Source: Micrasema longulum
Lineage: Eukaryota; Arthropoda; Insecta; Trichoptera; Brachycentridae
DNA length: 64,000 bases
Assembly (NCBI GenBank): GCA_022494885.1
Contig: JAGVSM010000221.1
Location: forward strand, 1-64,000
Direction of reading: 5' to 3'
Part shown: positions 34,745-44,179 of the stretch, one piece after another
How positions within the stretch are numbered: the first letter of the stretch is position 1
Layout of the letters: every line of letters begins with the position of its first letter
The notes under the pieces: model-generated
Told to the model about the DNA's origin: nothing
The model's input: the letters and a program-made list of their open reading frames with translations, nothing else
The model's database searches: none
Made by a program: the position numbers and the translations under genes

Positions 34745-36071
34745 CCTCACACCTTCACAACGGGAAGCTACAAGTTCGAGGTGATCAAATCGTTTACATA
34801 GTTCAACATTCACTAGTACACAAGAAACAATCAGGAAGAGAATAATGGCTGCCAATCGTTGCTATTACGAGCTTCAGAAACAATTACGGTCCAAACTATT
34901 TAATTCGAAAAAATACTCAATGTACTGTACGAAACTCCGAGTAAGCCAATCTTGACATATGCCTCCGAAACCTGAGTTATGACAAAGAATATTGAGGAAA
35001 TCATTGCAGTTTTAGAAAGAGGAATTCTCAGAGTTGTCTATGGCACTGTGACAAAAAACAACCATTGGCGTCGTTACTACTTCAATTTTCAATTTTATTT
35101 ATATGTAGATTACAAAATAGAATATCTTAATTTAAACATATGAAAATAATCTAAATAATAAGGTTAACTACAACATATATAAAATAAATACAATAGCATC
35201 AAATAATTTAACTTGCGAACAACCTAGGACCAACAGAAAAAGAAACAGTTTTTAATTATTATTTTATTTTATTACAGTAAAATGGCCATATAGTGCAGAG
35301 CCAATTTCACCATATAAACATGAACACAATTATAAACATAACCAAAAGCATAAATATAAATATAAACATAAATAAAACAATAAACATAAATATTACAATA
35401 AACATAAAAATGAAATAAAATTTTATACCTGCAGCACTTATGGTGGTCTTAGCATATCGGGCTTCGAACAACGGTGAATGGATCCACCCTGCAGTGGCTT
35501 GGAGAATGTTGTCATTAGAGCTTTTTTGTACCCAGAAATAATTTTTTTCAATTCACTTTCTACTGATCTAAAAAATATAGAAAACATATACGTACTTAAA
35601 AAACACATAAACAAAACAGTTCTTACAGCCCGTGTGACGAGTGATATGTGATGTCATTTTATCCAATTTTTATTTAAACTATTGTGTTATAATTTATATT
35701 ATCCCCTCATACCAGCACTTTTGCTGATTGGTAATATTTCGTACAAATAAAATATATAATATAAAGTAATGAGTAAAGTTTAAAAACCCTTGTATTTTGT
35801 CATAATCGTGATGTAATGAGATGTAAAACAAATGTGGCGCTTGAGGTGGGCTGGCTATACAATAAGAACGGATGATGAAAGCCCCATAAAACGCTGTACT
35901 TTATCTTTTCCACAAGAACGACAAAGACCGGGAAGGCCCGAAACGCTATGGATGGAATGCATTAGTGCAAATACGACGATGCTGGAAGTAAGAAACTGGA
36001 GAGAAAAGACAGCAGACCGGCAAGAGTGGAGGAGGCTCCTGGATTTAGCTATGGCCCGCATAGGGCTGTGA
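34745..36071 (+). pseudogene. RTE-like LINE ORF2 remnant split by an insertion
   Basis: The left part (34745-35080) reads, over several frames, a LG...DN start, EIxRRIMAANRCYY-like, LQKQLRS, ANLDICLRNL, FRKRNSQSCLW and KNNHW. The right part (35832-36071) is open and reads MWRLRWAGYTIRTDDESPIKR, GRPETLWMECI, LEVRNWREKTADRQEWRRLL. Together they are the thumb and C-terminus of one ORF2. About 750 bp (35082-35828) of unrelated DNA lies between, including an (ATAAACATAA)n tract. Confidence 0.65.
35240..35425 (-). repeat. Family J retroposon 3' end with ATAAACATAA repeats
   Basis: TTTTATTTTATTACAGTAAAATGGCC is the antisense end of a repeat with an A-rich tail; a relative begins at 60948 (TTTTTATTCCAGTAAAATGG). 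ATAAACATAAATA units repeat at 35320-35420. It is part of the insertion that splits the LINE. Confidence 0.4.
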
Positions 36072-36094
36072 AGCTTATGACGATGATGACATTA

Positions 36095-36545
36095 TAAAAA
36101 CAAAAAACTTGTTGATACTTGTGTTCTCCCTGTAATTAAATACGGCTGAAAAACTCTTGTGTTCACGAAACATTATTTGTTCAAATCGTCAAAGATTCGA
36201 AAGAAAATGAATGCTGGGTATTTCATTTAGAGACACAGACAAAAGTGAGATTCAAGATCATTGGCGTGTTCCACGGAATTGCCGACCATAGAACTGGTCT
36301 GGTCACAAAGCCAGAACCACAGACTCTAGATCGACCTCCAAAGTCCCGGAATGGCGACTTAGAAGAGGCAGAAGAAGTGGTATTCAGGCATCAGGCAAGG
36401 TAGTCTGATGGCAAAGGACGGGTTGCAGGAAGTAGTTGGATGCGATTCGCTCAAACAGGGAGGTGTGAAGATCTAATGGAGAGTACTATGTTAACCATTG
36501 GACACGAGCAGGCTGATAGTGATGAAATAAGACATACGATTTTTG
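36095..36545 (+). pseudogene. LINE ORF2 thumb/C-terminal remnant
   Basis: Frames read LVDTCVLPVIKYG, then IRKKMNAGYFI, RHRQK, VWSQSQNHR, SPGMAT, and later SSWMRFAQTGRCEDLMES. This is the post-palm pattern (YGxxT, a basic KMxxGxxxRxxxK stretch, GRPxKxW-like, W/MRxAQ) of endonuclease/RT LINEs. It follows the previous LINE remnant by only ~25 bp but is a different subfamily. All frames are broken. Confidence 0.6.
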
Positions 36546-36642
36546 TGAGAAAATTAACAGTTTTCAAAACCAATATTTTACCAAACAGTTTTTAAAATTA
36601 AGGTTAAAAAAAAAACATTTTTTAATTTATTTTTTTAAATTA

Positions 36643-36785
36643 TCACAACAGGCCAGGGTGGTAAACCGAACCCCCAGGATTGAGAAAAATCAAATATTTT
36701 TTTTTCGTGTTCTCACCGAAAATCGAACCCATAACCTTCCGTGCGTGAGTCAAGTGTCTTTACCACTACACCACAGAGGCCACAG
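36643..36785 (-). repeat. SINE family E
   Basis: Antisense order: CAACAGGCCAGGGTGG, CCCAGGATTGAGAAAAATC, GTGTTCTCACCGAAAATCG, the B-box complement ATCGAACCCATAACC, then GTCTTTACCACTACACCACA (A-box complement) and GAGGCC. It is a standard-length copy with an A/T-rich tail to the left. Confidence 0.7.
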
Positions 36786-36789
36786 TTAA

Positions 36790-37645
36790 AAAACAAAAAT
36801 TCGTTTAAATGTTTATGCTGTGTATTGTGTATGTTAACATTGAGAATTGATGTTTTGTGATTTAATTATTTATGCTTTATAAAGTTTATATACAGAAGTA
36901 TCAACTTTTAGTAAAATTACAATTTTTTTTTTTTTAATTCTCAAGAACACATTATTTCAAATCTATAATATTAATTAGTCTTAAAATGATTGATTGTGTC
37001 TGTCATGTCCGTTTCACACGTATCGCGCCAGTCCACTCAGTCCGGTAAAATTAAGATGTGAGGATACTTATTAATTATTTTATTTATTTAGCTTCCACTC
37101 GCGGGTGAAAATTTTGCTCATAGAAATCGAGTGGAGATTAGTCGGTCTCGTGGTGTACTGTTTCGTGTTATTACCTGCCTATTGAAAAATTTAATAATTA
37201 ATAATAATCAGTCCACCTTACTGTTCTTTTATCTTGCCTGCTGATTTTCACTGGGGCGTGATGACCGGCCAAACTCGTTAATTTAAAATATTTTAATGCT
37301 ATCTTAAAAAAAAAATATATATATTATGAATATTCTAGTTACAAAGTACACTTTCATTTTGATATTATTGTTTTGTGAATAAAAATTATCTAAAAACATA
37401 ATTAACTGTATTTCAGTGTATATAAGTATAAAGTTTAAATTGGGAAGATTGACCAATCTTTTGAGAAGTGTTTTCGACTTCAAGAGTCTGCTTAAAATAT
37501 AAGATAGTATGAATCTAACTTTTGTTTTAGAAAAAAGGTGTTTAAAATGACTTCATTTTGATGGTAAACGGTAAAGAATTGTAAAAATCACATAGGGTGC
37601 CTCGTGAATTAATATTTATTGTTTTAAAATGTCTTTCTTATGATA
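36790..37645. other. Unclassified AT-rich DNA
   Basis: No gene or recognised repeat was seen. A GC-richer patch at 37010-37270 has no frame. Confidence 0.4.
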
Positions 37646-37649
37646 TTTA

Positions 37650-37912
37650 TTTATTTTATGCCAACAACATTTTGAGTTTGTCCAAATTTTTGTAGACAAG
37701 GACTGGATTCAACTCCCTGGGGAGCTGATAACATTAACATATTACAACAGAGATGAAGAACATTTCAGAAAAGGTAATATAGAAGTCTAGGCATCTACAG
37801 GGCTTATGAAACCAGCCAATGACAGGTCATAAGCACTGTAGATGCGTAGACTTCTATATTACCTTTTCTGGAATGTTCTTCATCTCTGTTGTAATATGTT
37901 TATTTTATGCCA
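37650..37912. mobile_element. Repeat D hairpin element with 14-bp target duplication
   Basis: TTTATTTTATGCCA occurs at 37650-37663 and 37899-37912 and flanks a ~235-bp element. The element holds segment C (plus sense) and then two A segments head to head: arms 37736-37808 and 37828-37900 are reverse complements at 70 of 73 positions, with a 19-bp spacer. The right arm end overlaps the duplicated word by two bases. High arm identity suggests a recent event. There is no coding content. Confidence 0.75.
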
Positions 37913-37989
37913 GGCTAAAGCAATCAACAGTACACCATGAGGTCGACTAATCTTCGTTCAATTCATTTTTGCAGAATTTATGCCTGAGA

Positions 37990-38600
37990 GTAGCCGCTGA
38001 ATAAGTTTTGAATTATCATTATCGTTCCATGTCCGCTCCCTAGTTGGAACACCTGGTGTCCACAAAGATGCTCCAGGTATCTATATCGGCTGGCAGTTTC
38101 TGTGCATTATTCCAAGTCAGGTTTGCGTTTCGTAGTTCTGACATGAACTGCCAATAATCAGTCAACAGTGGACTTCTTAGACGTCGAGAACCTGATGTTT
38201 TGTAAAGTAGACAGGCATGGTTAAGGCTCTCAAGAGGCATCCGTAATACATGGCCAAGCCAACCTATCGCCTCCGCTTGGTGACAGTTGTAACTGGAGTT
38301 TGCTGTGTCCGTTTTTTTTTTACTTTATTACTTCATTTCTTACCAAGTCAAACCACCGCACACCCAACATTATTCTGAGACACCTATGTATTTTCAAAAC
38401 TCAGTATTTTTCTGTTATGGTCCCAAGTGAGGTGCCCCGATTCGCATCCATAGAAGAGAATTGGTCATATGCAGGCATTATATAGGTGGCATTTGGTTTT
38501 CACTGAGAAAATATCCGATTTCCAGACAGTCTTCATACTGTTGAATGTGAGGCCTGCTACTCCTAGCCGCACTCACAGTTATTTTTAAAAGCTGACATTT
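37990..38600 (-). pseudogene. RTE-like LINE ORF2 remnant (family R2), antisense
   Basis: The minus strand from 38600 reads in broken frames KTKCHLYNACI, ILFYGCESGHLTWDHNRKILSFEN, then PLESLNHACLLYKTSGSRRL and SELRNANLTWNNAQKLPADID. It is homologous to 18290-18765 (+). The poly-T at 38312 marks an A-run that shifts the frame. Thumb and C-terminus only. Confidence 0.65.
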
Positions 38601-38609
38601 TCTGTTTCA

Positions 38610-39160
38610 CAGGTATTTGAAACTCTCGATTATAACACAACACTCTCTAAATTAATAAATACAAAATAATAAAATTTAGATTAATTTAACATAATTTTTA
38701 CGTACCGCATGGGTTTGGACGATACGTGGAAATTGGGCTTCAAGAAAAAAATCTAAATAAATTTGAAAATATGTTTTACTTTGTTAGTAAAAAGAAAGAT
38801 ACCAATTATTTTCGTTAACAAATATTTTTGTTAAGTTACAATGTATCTTTCTGTTCTGAATTGTGTTCTCTTTTAATATCTGAGATCTAATAAACGCTTT
38901 TTGAATTGCATTATTTTAAACATCTGTGTGACATCAAACTAACCGATTGTTTTGATGAAAAACAGAACAAAGGATTAGAAAATCAAACTTAATCACTTTC
39001 ACGTAACTTAACAAATTCACTGCTTTCTATTCGCATTTCGAAAAGTAAATAAAGATAACTCAATAGCAACGCCAAAATCCACGAACCAGCGAAACACGCA
39101 AACTTCGAGTGCCCAACTAGTTATTTGAATGTACAACCATCAATATCTCTAATTGTGCTA
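38610..39160. other. Unclassified AT-rich DNA
   Basis: No gene or repeat is recognised apart from a GC-richer patch at 39060-39130 that leads into the antisense family P repeat. Confidence 0.35.
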
Positions 39161-39164
39161 TTTA

Positions 39165-39250
39165 TATTGTTAAATAATCGGCCAAATTTCGGCCGAATCC
39201 AAAATCGCGACCGAAATTAGTCAGGCTGAAACTGAAATTTTGGTAGGTCA
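39165..39250 (-). repeat. Family P repeat, antisense
   Basis: CGGCCAAATTTCGGCCGAAT, CGACCGAAATTAG and GAAACTGAAATTTTGGTAGG are the reverse complement of the pattern at 32640-32765. Confidence 0.45.
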
Positions 39251-39726
39251 CAAGTTGTTTTTAGTGCAAAAAAAACAAAAATAAAAAATTATAATTCAGA
39301 GAGGCATTAAAAAAACTTTTATCGAAGTAAAAACAATTATCGACTTTTTTTTTGGGTATAAAATGTTTATTGTAATTACCGGTAAGTATCCTTAAAGTAA
39401 ATTATGAATTATGGCAAATATTAATAATATGACAAGGTATGGTCTAAGGTCTTTGCTGTACCTTACTTGTTCGGTATTTGAATAATTTATTTATTTACAT
39501 AACCGCAAGACAAAAAAAATTACGAGTTTACCTGCTACCGCGCCCCTTGACTTTACTGAACCCTTTTTCTAAGAAATCCTTTATCGATACCTCTTTCTTT
39601 TGTTTAATAAATTAAGGACACTATGTGTCACCTTTCTACAATATTTACATTTTAAAATGTCTCAACAGTCTTGTTTTACCCGCGTTTGAGTGAACATAAC
39701 ACAACAATCATGGAAAGTCAAAGCAA

Positions 39727-40809
39727 ATGTCGATTGCGATAAAATCCAAAATAATCACATTGTTGCAAGAAAACATATCTAATTGTGAAATATCTCGTCG
39801 AGTTGGGTATTCAGAAGGTGCAGTGAGGTTTTTATTTAAAAAAATCCAAGAAACTGGATCCATAGAACGGAAAAAAGGAAGCGGACGGGGGCGCGTGACA
39901 TCTGCCCGAGATGATCGCTTAATAAAAAAAATTGTTATGCGCGATCGATTTTTAACGGCACCTGAAATACACGCAGAGGTGCAGTCTACCAGCACATCAA
40001 CATTTTCAGTAAAAACAGTGTCCAGGCGGCTGTTGGAGCATGGTTTCCAAGCACGGAGTCCCGCAAAGAAACCATTACTCACGGACAAAATGAAGAAGGC
40101 TAGACTGGATTGGGCGAAAGAGCACCAGAATTGGACCTTGAGGATTGGCAAAATGTTGTTTTCTCTGATGAATCAAAATTCAACCTTTTTGGTCCAGACG
40201 GCAGAAAGATAGTTCGACGAAAACGTGGGGAAAGATATCATCCGTCGTGCGTCACTCGAACCGTTAAACATTCACCCTACGTGATGATTTGGGGGTGTAT
40301 GACAGCATACGGTTTAGGACCTCTAAATTTTGTACAGGGTACGATGAATGCCATTCAGTACAAAAAAGTGTTAAAAAAAACATATTATTCCAACAATCGA
40401 GGACATTACGCAGTATACCGCGGACCCAATTTTTCAGGACGATTCTGCGCCGTGCCATAGAGCCCGCACTGTGAGTACAAATATATATATTTTTAAATGC
40501 ATTTTGTGACCACATGATAAATAATTTATTGTTTTTTTATAGATCAATGAATTCAAGGAGAAAATTGGCTTAAAATCGTTGACGTGGCCTGGGAATAGCC
40601 CTGATTTGAACCCGATAGAAAATTTATGGGCGATTATGAAAAAAAAAGTCGGGAAAAAAAAATCAAAAAACATTGAGGAATTAAAAAAAAACTTAATTCA
40701 AGTTTGGGAAGAAGAAATAACATCAGAAATTTTAGATTCGCTTTACGCTTCTCTAAATAATAGAATTTTACATGTTATAAAAAATAAAGGTGAATTCACT
40801 AAGTACTAA
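39727..40809 (+). pseudogene. Tc1-family transposase (D,D34E), two frameshifts, probable intron
   Basis: The product cuts and joins the transposon ends. The N-terminal half (39727 to ~40135) has the paired-like helix-turn-helix (SNCEISRRVGYSEGAVRFLF), a GRGR motif, and the second HTH (SVKTVSRRLLEHGF). The frame then shifts: FSDESKFNLF (first D at 40167-40169) and MIWGCMTAYG. It shifts again near 40373-40393: FQDDSAPCH (second D, 40441-40443). The last part, WPGNSPDLNPIENLW, carries the E (40618-40620). The second Asp in DD is the likely catalytic one, giving 34 residues to E. A 72-nt intron (40471-40542) is spliced in frame. Two frameshifts make it inactive; no premature stop lies outside them. 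Confidence 0.85.
40471..40542 (+). other. Probable spliceosomal intron in the transposase
   Basis: The donor GTGAGT follows ...ARAART-type coding sequence (AGCCCGCACT). The acceptor TTTTTTTATAG precedes ATCAATGAATTC. Removing 72 nt joins the DDSAPCH and NPIENLW blocks in the same frame with family-typical spacing. An internal stop is avoided this way. Confidence 0.6.
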
Positions 40810-41185
40810 ATATTTTTAAATGTTATAAATATGTTTAAATGTAAAATACTTTAATTTAAAATAAAGCGATAAGAACCTACTTCTTAAATATGAATTAAAA
40901 AATAACATGTCTTTTATTATTCCATCACAAACACTCGACCATAAATGAACCGTTATGGGTCTCTAAGGTTCGGGTAATCTGATACCTGATATATAATGGC
41001 AATTTCTAAGTACAATTCATGAGTAAGATTTTTTATTTTAACCTTGAAATAACGAGTAGTCATCACATATGTCAAACAATATAAAAAAAACTAATTAAAT
41101 ATCAAGAATAATTCATTATATGTCAATTTTAGTTTTTTTTGAGAACTCGTAAATTTATTTGTCTTGCGGTGTACATAAGTTTTGT

Positions 41186-41400
41186 ACATTATTTGAGACA
41201 TAAGTCCCAACTCTATGGGACTAAAAGTTCTGTATTGAAATGGGACTAGCAATTAGTTGACACAGACAAATGAGTATATCACCACAAATATAAGATCAGA
41301 GGCATAAAAAAATTATCTAGTAGTTTATTGAGACCAACTCCATGGGATTTAAAGTCATGTGTTGAGTTTGGACGAGTAATTAGTAAGCACATACATACGA
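41186..41400 (+). repeat. Family L, two tandem units
   Basis: TGAGACATAAGTCCCAACTC (41193) and TGAGACCAACTCCATGGGAT (41329) head two units about 135 bp apart. Each is followed by GxACTAAxAGT..TGT(A/G)TTGA, a GGGAC/GGACGAG word, (C/G)AATTAGT and GAGTATAT(C/T)ACCA. Other single copies: 31867-31940 (-) and 55465-55520 (+). The first unit starts just outside the Tc1 right end. Confidence 0.5.
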
Positions 41401-41416
41401 GTATATTACCAAAAAC

Positions 41417-42001
41417 ATATTTTACTGTAACATATTACAACAAAGATGAAGAACATTTAAGAAAACGTAATACAGAAGTCTAGTCATCTACAGGGCTTAT
41501 GACCTGTCAATGGCTGGTTTGAGTGGCCACTTAACACTCTGTGTAACATTCACCATTCTGCCTATATTTGGACAAACTCAAAATATTGTTGATAAATTAC
41601 CTGGTTCATGAAGAAGCATAGAAATTGAAAAAATAACATTTTCAGGCGTTGCCTAGTCTAGTATGTAGGTGAAATAATTCAATTAGATAAATCTCACCCG
41701 CATAAATAAAGGTTTCAGCTCTTTAACTTCACAAACATAAACGGATGAAAGAATTTAAGGAATATAAATGTTTAAATATAGGCAGAATGGTGAATGTTAC
41801 ACAGTGTGTAAAGTGGCCACTCAAACCAGCCATTGACAGGTCATAAGCCCTGTAGATGCCTAGACTTCTAAATTACGTTTTCTTAAATGTTCTTCATCTC
41901 TGTTGTAATATGTTAAAATAAACAGCTCCCCAGGGAGTTGAATCCAGTTCTTGTCTACAAAAATTTGGACAAACTCAAAATATTGTTGATATTTTATTGT
42001 A
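41417..42001. mobile_element. Repeat D, composite foldback with 13-bp target duplication
   Basis: ATATTTTACTGTA (41417-41429) and ATATTTTATTGTA (41989-42001) flank the element, one mismatch apart. The element starts ACATATTACAACAAAGATGA and ends CTCAAAATATTGTTG. Order: plus-sense A (to ~41575), the end of an antisense C, antisense B (GGCGTTGCCTAGTCTAG, AAAGGTTTCAGCTCTTTAAC), antisense A (AGGCAGAATGGTGAATGTTA, ~41778-41915) and antisense C. The two A arms (~145 bp) can pair across a ~200-bp loop. Confidence 0.7.
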
Positions 42002-42171
42002 TTAGAAACATATTAATAATTTAAAAAAATAATTATATGGCACATCAATATGGTAAACAACAGACTCAATCATTCGGAAAATCATCAGGGAGTTTCCTAC
42101 TCAAATCCCTCCTACTAAGGAAAATCCAGTCCTTAATTACTTTTTTGAAAATAGTTTTTGTCCTTGAGAGC

Positions 42172-42970
42172 TTAATATTGAACTTCCAAAATATTGAACA
42201 CTCTGGGTGCGATAAATGGGAAATGCCTCTGAGCAAAAGTCGTACGGGTTTTGGGTATGACATAATTCATGCTCTGGGAAAACCTCGTACGGATATTTTG
42301 CTGAGACCTCTCCTTATTGTTCGAATATAAATGTGCAAGTGCTTCTTTTAAGTGCAGTTGTCTCATATCCAGCACCTTCATGTATTGGAACAACGGTTCT
42401 GACGGGTATGTTGGAGGGCGCCGGAATATTATTCCCAATAATAATTTCTGTGAAATTATGAGAGGCTTTAAAATGGATGCCGCACAACGCCCCCAGACAG
42501 CTATTCGATAGGTTGCAGTGGATTGAAACAGAGAAAAATACACACTTCTGAGAGTGCCAAAATCCAGAATGTCTTTAAGAGAGCAGAATAAATGGCACAG
42601 CTTTCTCAACCTAGAGTCTAGTGATTGGACCTGAGCTTCCCATCGCAAACTCCTATCAATGATAACACCAAGGTATTTTATGGAATCTACCCGTTGTAGA
42701 AGTTAGTATGTAGTACCACAGTAAATTCCTAGATTAAGCGTTTTGCTTGGTAGTGAACTATTAATTATACAAAATGTCAGATATTTCGTTTTATCGATAT
42801 TAAGCGTAAGAAGATTATCATCTAGCTATTGTTTAACAATGTTTATTCTACAGTTTGTTTTTTGAAAGACATAGTTCCAGTCACTTGCTTCAAATAACAA
42901 AACCGTGCCGTCAGCAAAAGAAATATTTTTTCCGGAATTATTTATTAATTCAAATTGACTCACCAGAATT
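42172..42970 (-). pseudogene. LINE reverse transcriptase, antisense (FADG box)
   Basis: From 42970 on the minus strand: SFADGTVLLFEASDWN, the palm box with the second Asp of FADD changed to Gly, so catalysis is lost. Then LLTLNIDKTKYLTF, VDSIKYLGVIIDRSLRWEAQV and an open 158-codon frame (42648-42172) with VYFSLFQSTATYRIAVWGRC, QKLLLGIIFRRPPTYPSEPLFQ and QRHFPFIAPRVFN at the end. The C-terminus defines the group also seen at 1-108, 1250-1620 and 2146-2460. Stops at ~42840 and ~42715 separate the palm from the open frame. Confidence 0.75.
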
Positions 42971-42974
42971 TTTT

Positions 42975-43665
42975 TTACAAGATTTCTATGTAAAATAAAT
43001 GATTCACTTAAATATTATATGGAGGTTTATTAATTTTATGACTTTATTATTATTACATAGATTCGGATATAATAAATGACGTATACAATGCTGAATGAAA
43101 TCTAACCGTGTTAAATGAAAGTGTACCAGCGCTGAACGGAGAGAATCTTATTCACGTTTCACGTTTCCGTTTCGCGGCAGTTGGTAACGTTTTAGTTTGG
43201 TGTGTTGGTAGACCTAGTATTTGGTGTTGCCAATGCCCATAGAACCATTGTATTGATTTTCGGACAGAGTTAAAGTCAAAATGATTTTTTTTTGGACATT
43301 CACTGTTTCAAAAACAAGATTTTCAATTGTCTGTCTGAGCGTCGCGTCGCGTCGTGTGTATCCATGTTTTTTGCATTGTCTCGGTATAATGACATTTCCA
43401 TATAAGTTTTTATAAGAAAGCTGCACAGATAATCTGAAAGCTTTTAACTCTTTTGTGTGAAAGATAATCCTTATTCAAATAGATTAAATCCTTGTTAGTC
43501 AACGGGATGAGTCAGAAGTTACAATGACTTACAAATGCATAAAGCTTTCTTTTTGTATATCTTCAATTAAAGTTTGTGCATAGTTTTGAATGACATTCTT
43601 ACTGTTTTTAAATATAGTATTTGAAGTATTGTGTATTTATTTATGTTCTTAGTGGTCAAACATTT
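42975..43665. other. Unclassified DNA
   Basis: GC-richer near 43120-43420. The 70-codon antisense frame 43426-43214 has no motif. Repeated GTCGCGTCGCGTCGTG at about 43340 is a short local repeat. Confidence 0.35.
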
Positions 43666-43675
43666 TGATTTATAT

Positions 43676-44175
43676 CAACAAATTACAACAGGGATGGAGA
43701 GCATTTAAGAGAAAGGAATGTGGAGGTCTAGGCATTTACAGAGCTTATGACCTGTCATTGGCTAATTTAATTGCCCACTTTACACTCTGTGTAACATCTA
43801 TATTTTTTCATTTATTTGAACATCCATGTTTTTTAATTCTTCCATCGGTTGATTTTAGTGAAGTCAAAGAGCTGAAACCTTTATTGTTGTGAAGAGATTC
43901 ATCTGATCGCATAATTTCACATACTAGGCAACGCCTGAAATTAACTTTCCAATTTTCAAACTTTTCCTTGAACTAGTTGGTTTAATTATAATATTTTGAT
44001 TTTTTCCAAATATTTGTTGACGAAAAGTTAGCTTTCACCCTCCTCAGAATCATTAAGATTAACAAATTACAACAGGGATAAAGAACATTTTAGATTTGTT
44101 AATTTTAATGACTCCCTAGGGGGTGAAATCCAGGTTTTGTCTACAAACATTTTAACAAACTCAAAATATTGTAAT
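43676..44175 (+). repeat. Repeat D, full unit plus inverted C
   Basis: ACAAATTACAACAGGGATGG starts segment A; B (GAGCTGAAACCTTTATTGTT) and C (TTTCACCCTCCTCAGAATCA) follow, then a second A start (ACAAATTACAACAGGGATAA near 44063) cut after ~33 bp and joined to an antisense C that ends CTCAAAATATTGT. The distance between the two A starts (~385 bp) gives the unit length. Confidence 0.65.
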
Positions 44176-44179
44176 TTTA

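Larger units (their letters stand above)
39500..41173 (+). mobile_element. Tc1-type DNA transposon, nearly complete
   Basis: The left end ACCGCAAGACAAAAAAAATT (from 39502) and the right end, read in reverse complement from 41171 (CACCGCAAGACAAATAAATT), form ~29-bp terminal inverted repeats. TA dinucleotides (39500-39501 and 41172-41173) flank them as expected for Tc1/mariner insertion. The left repeat lacks the first C. The element is ~1.67 kb, contains one transposase and no other gene, and carries an AATAAA signal at 40860. The element is not nested and no other copy of it is visible. Confidence 0.85.

Noticed and set aside
39708..40151. 147-codon antisense frame
   Set aside because: It is the shadow of the Tc1 transposase N-terminus on the other strand and has no motif.
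43330..43370. GTCGCGTCGCGTCGTG repeats as a CRISPR or satellite
   Set aside because: Only a few 5-bp units are present, with no spacers; a short local repeat is sufficient.
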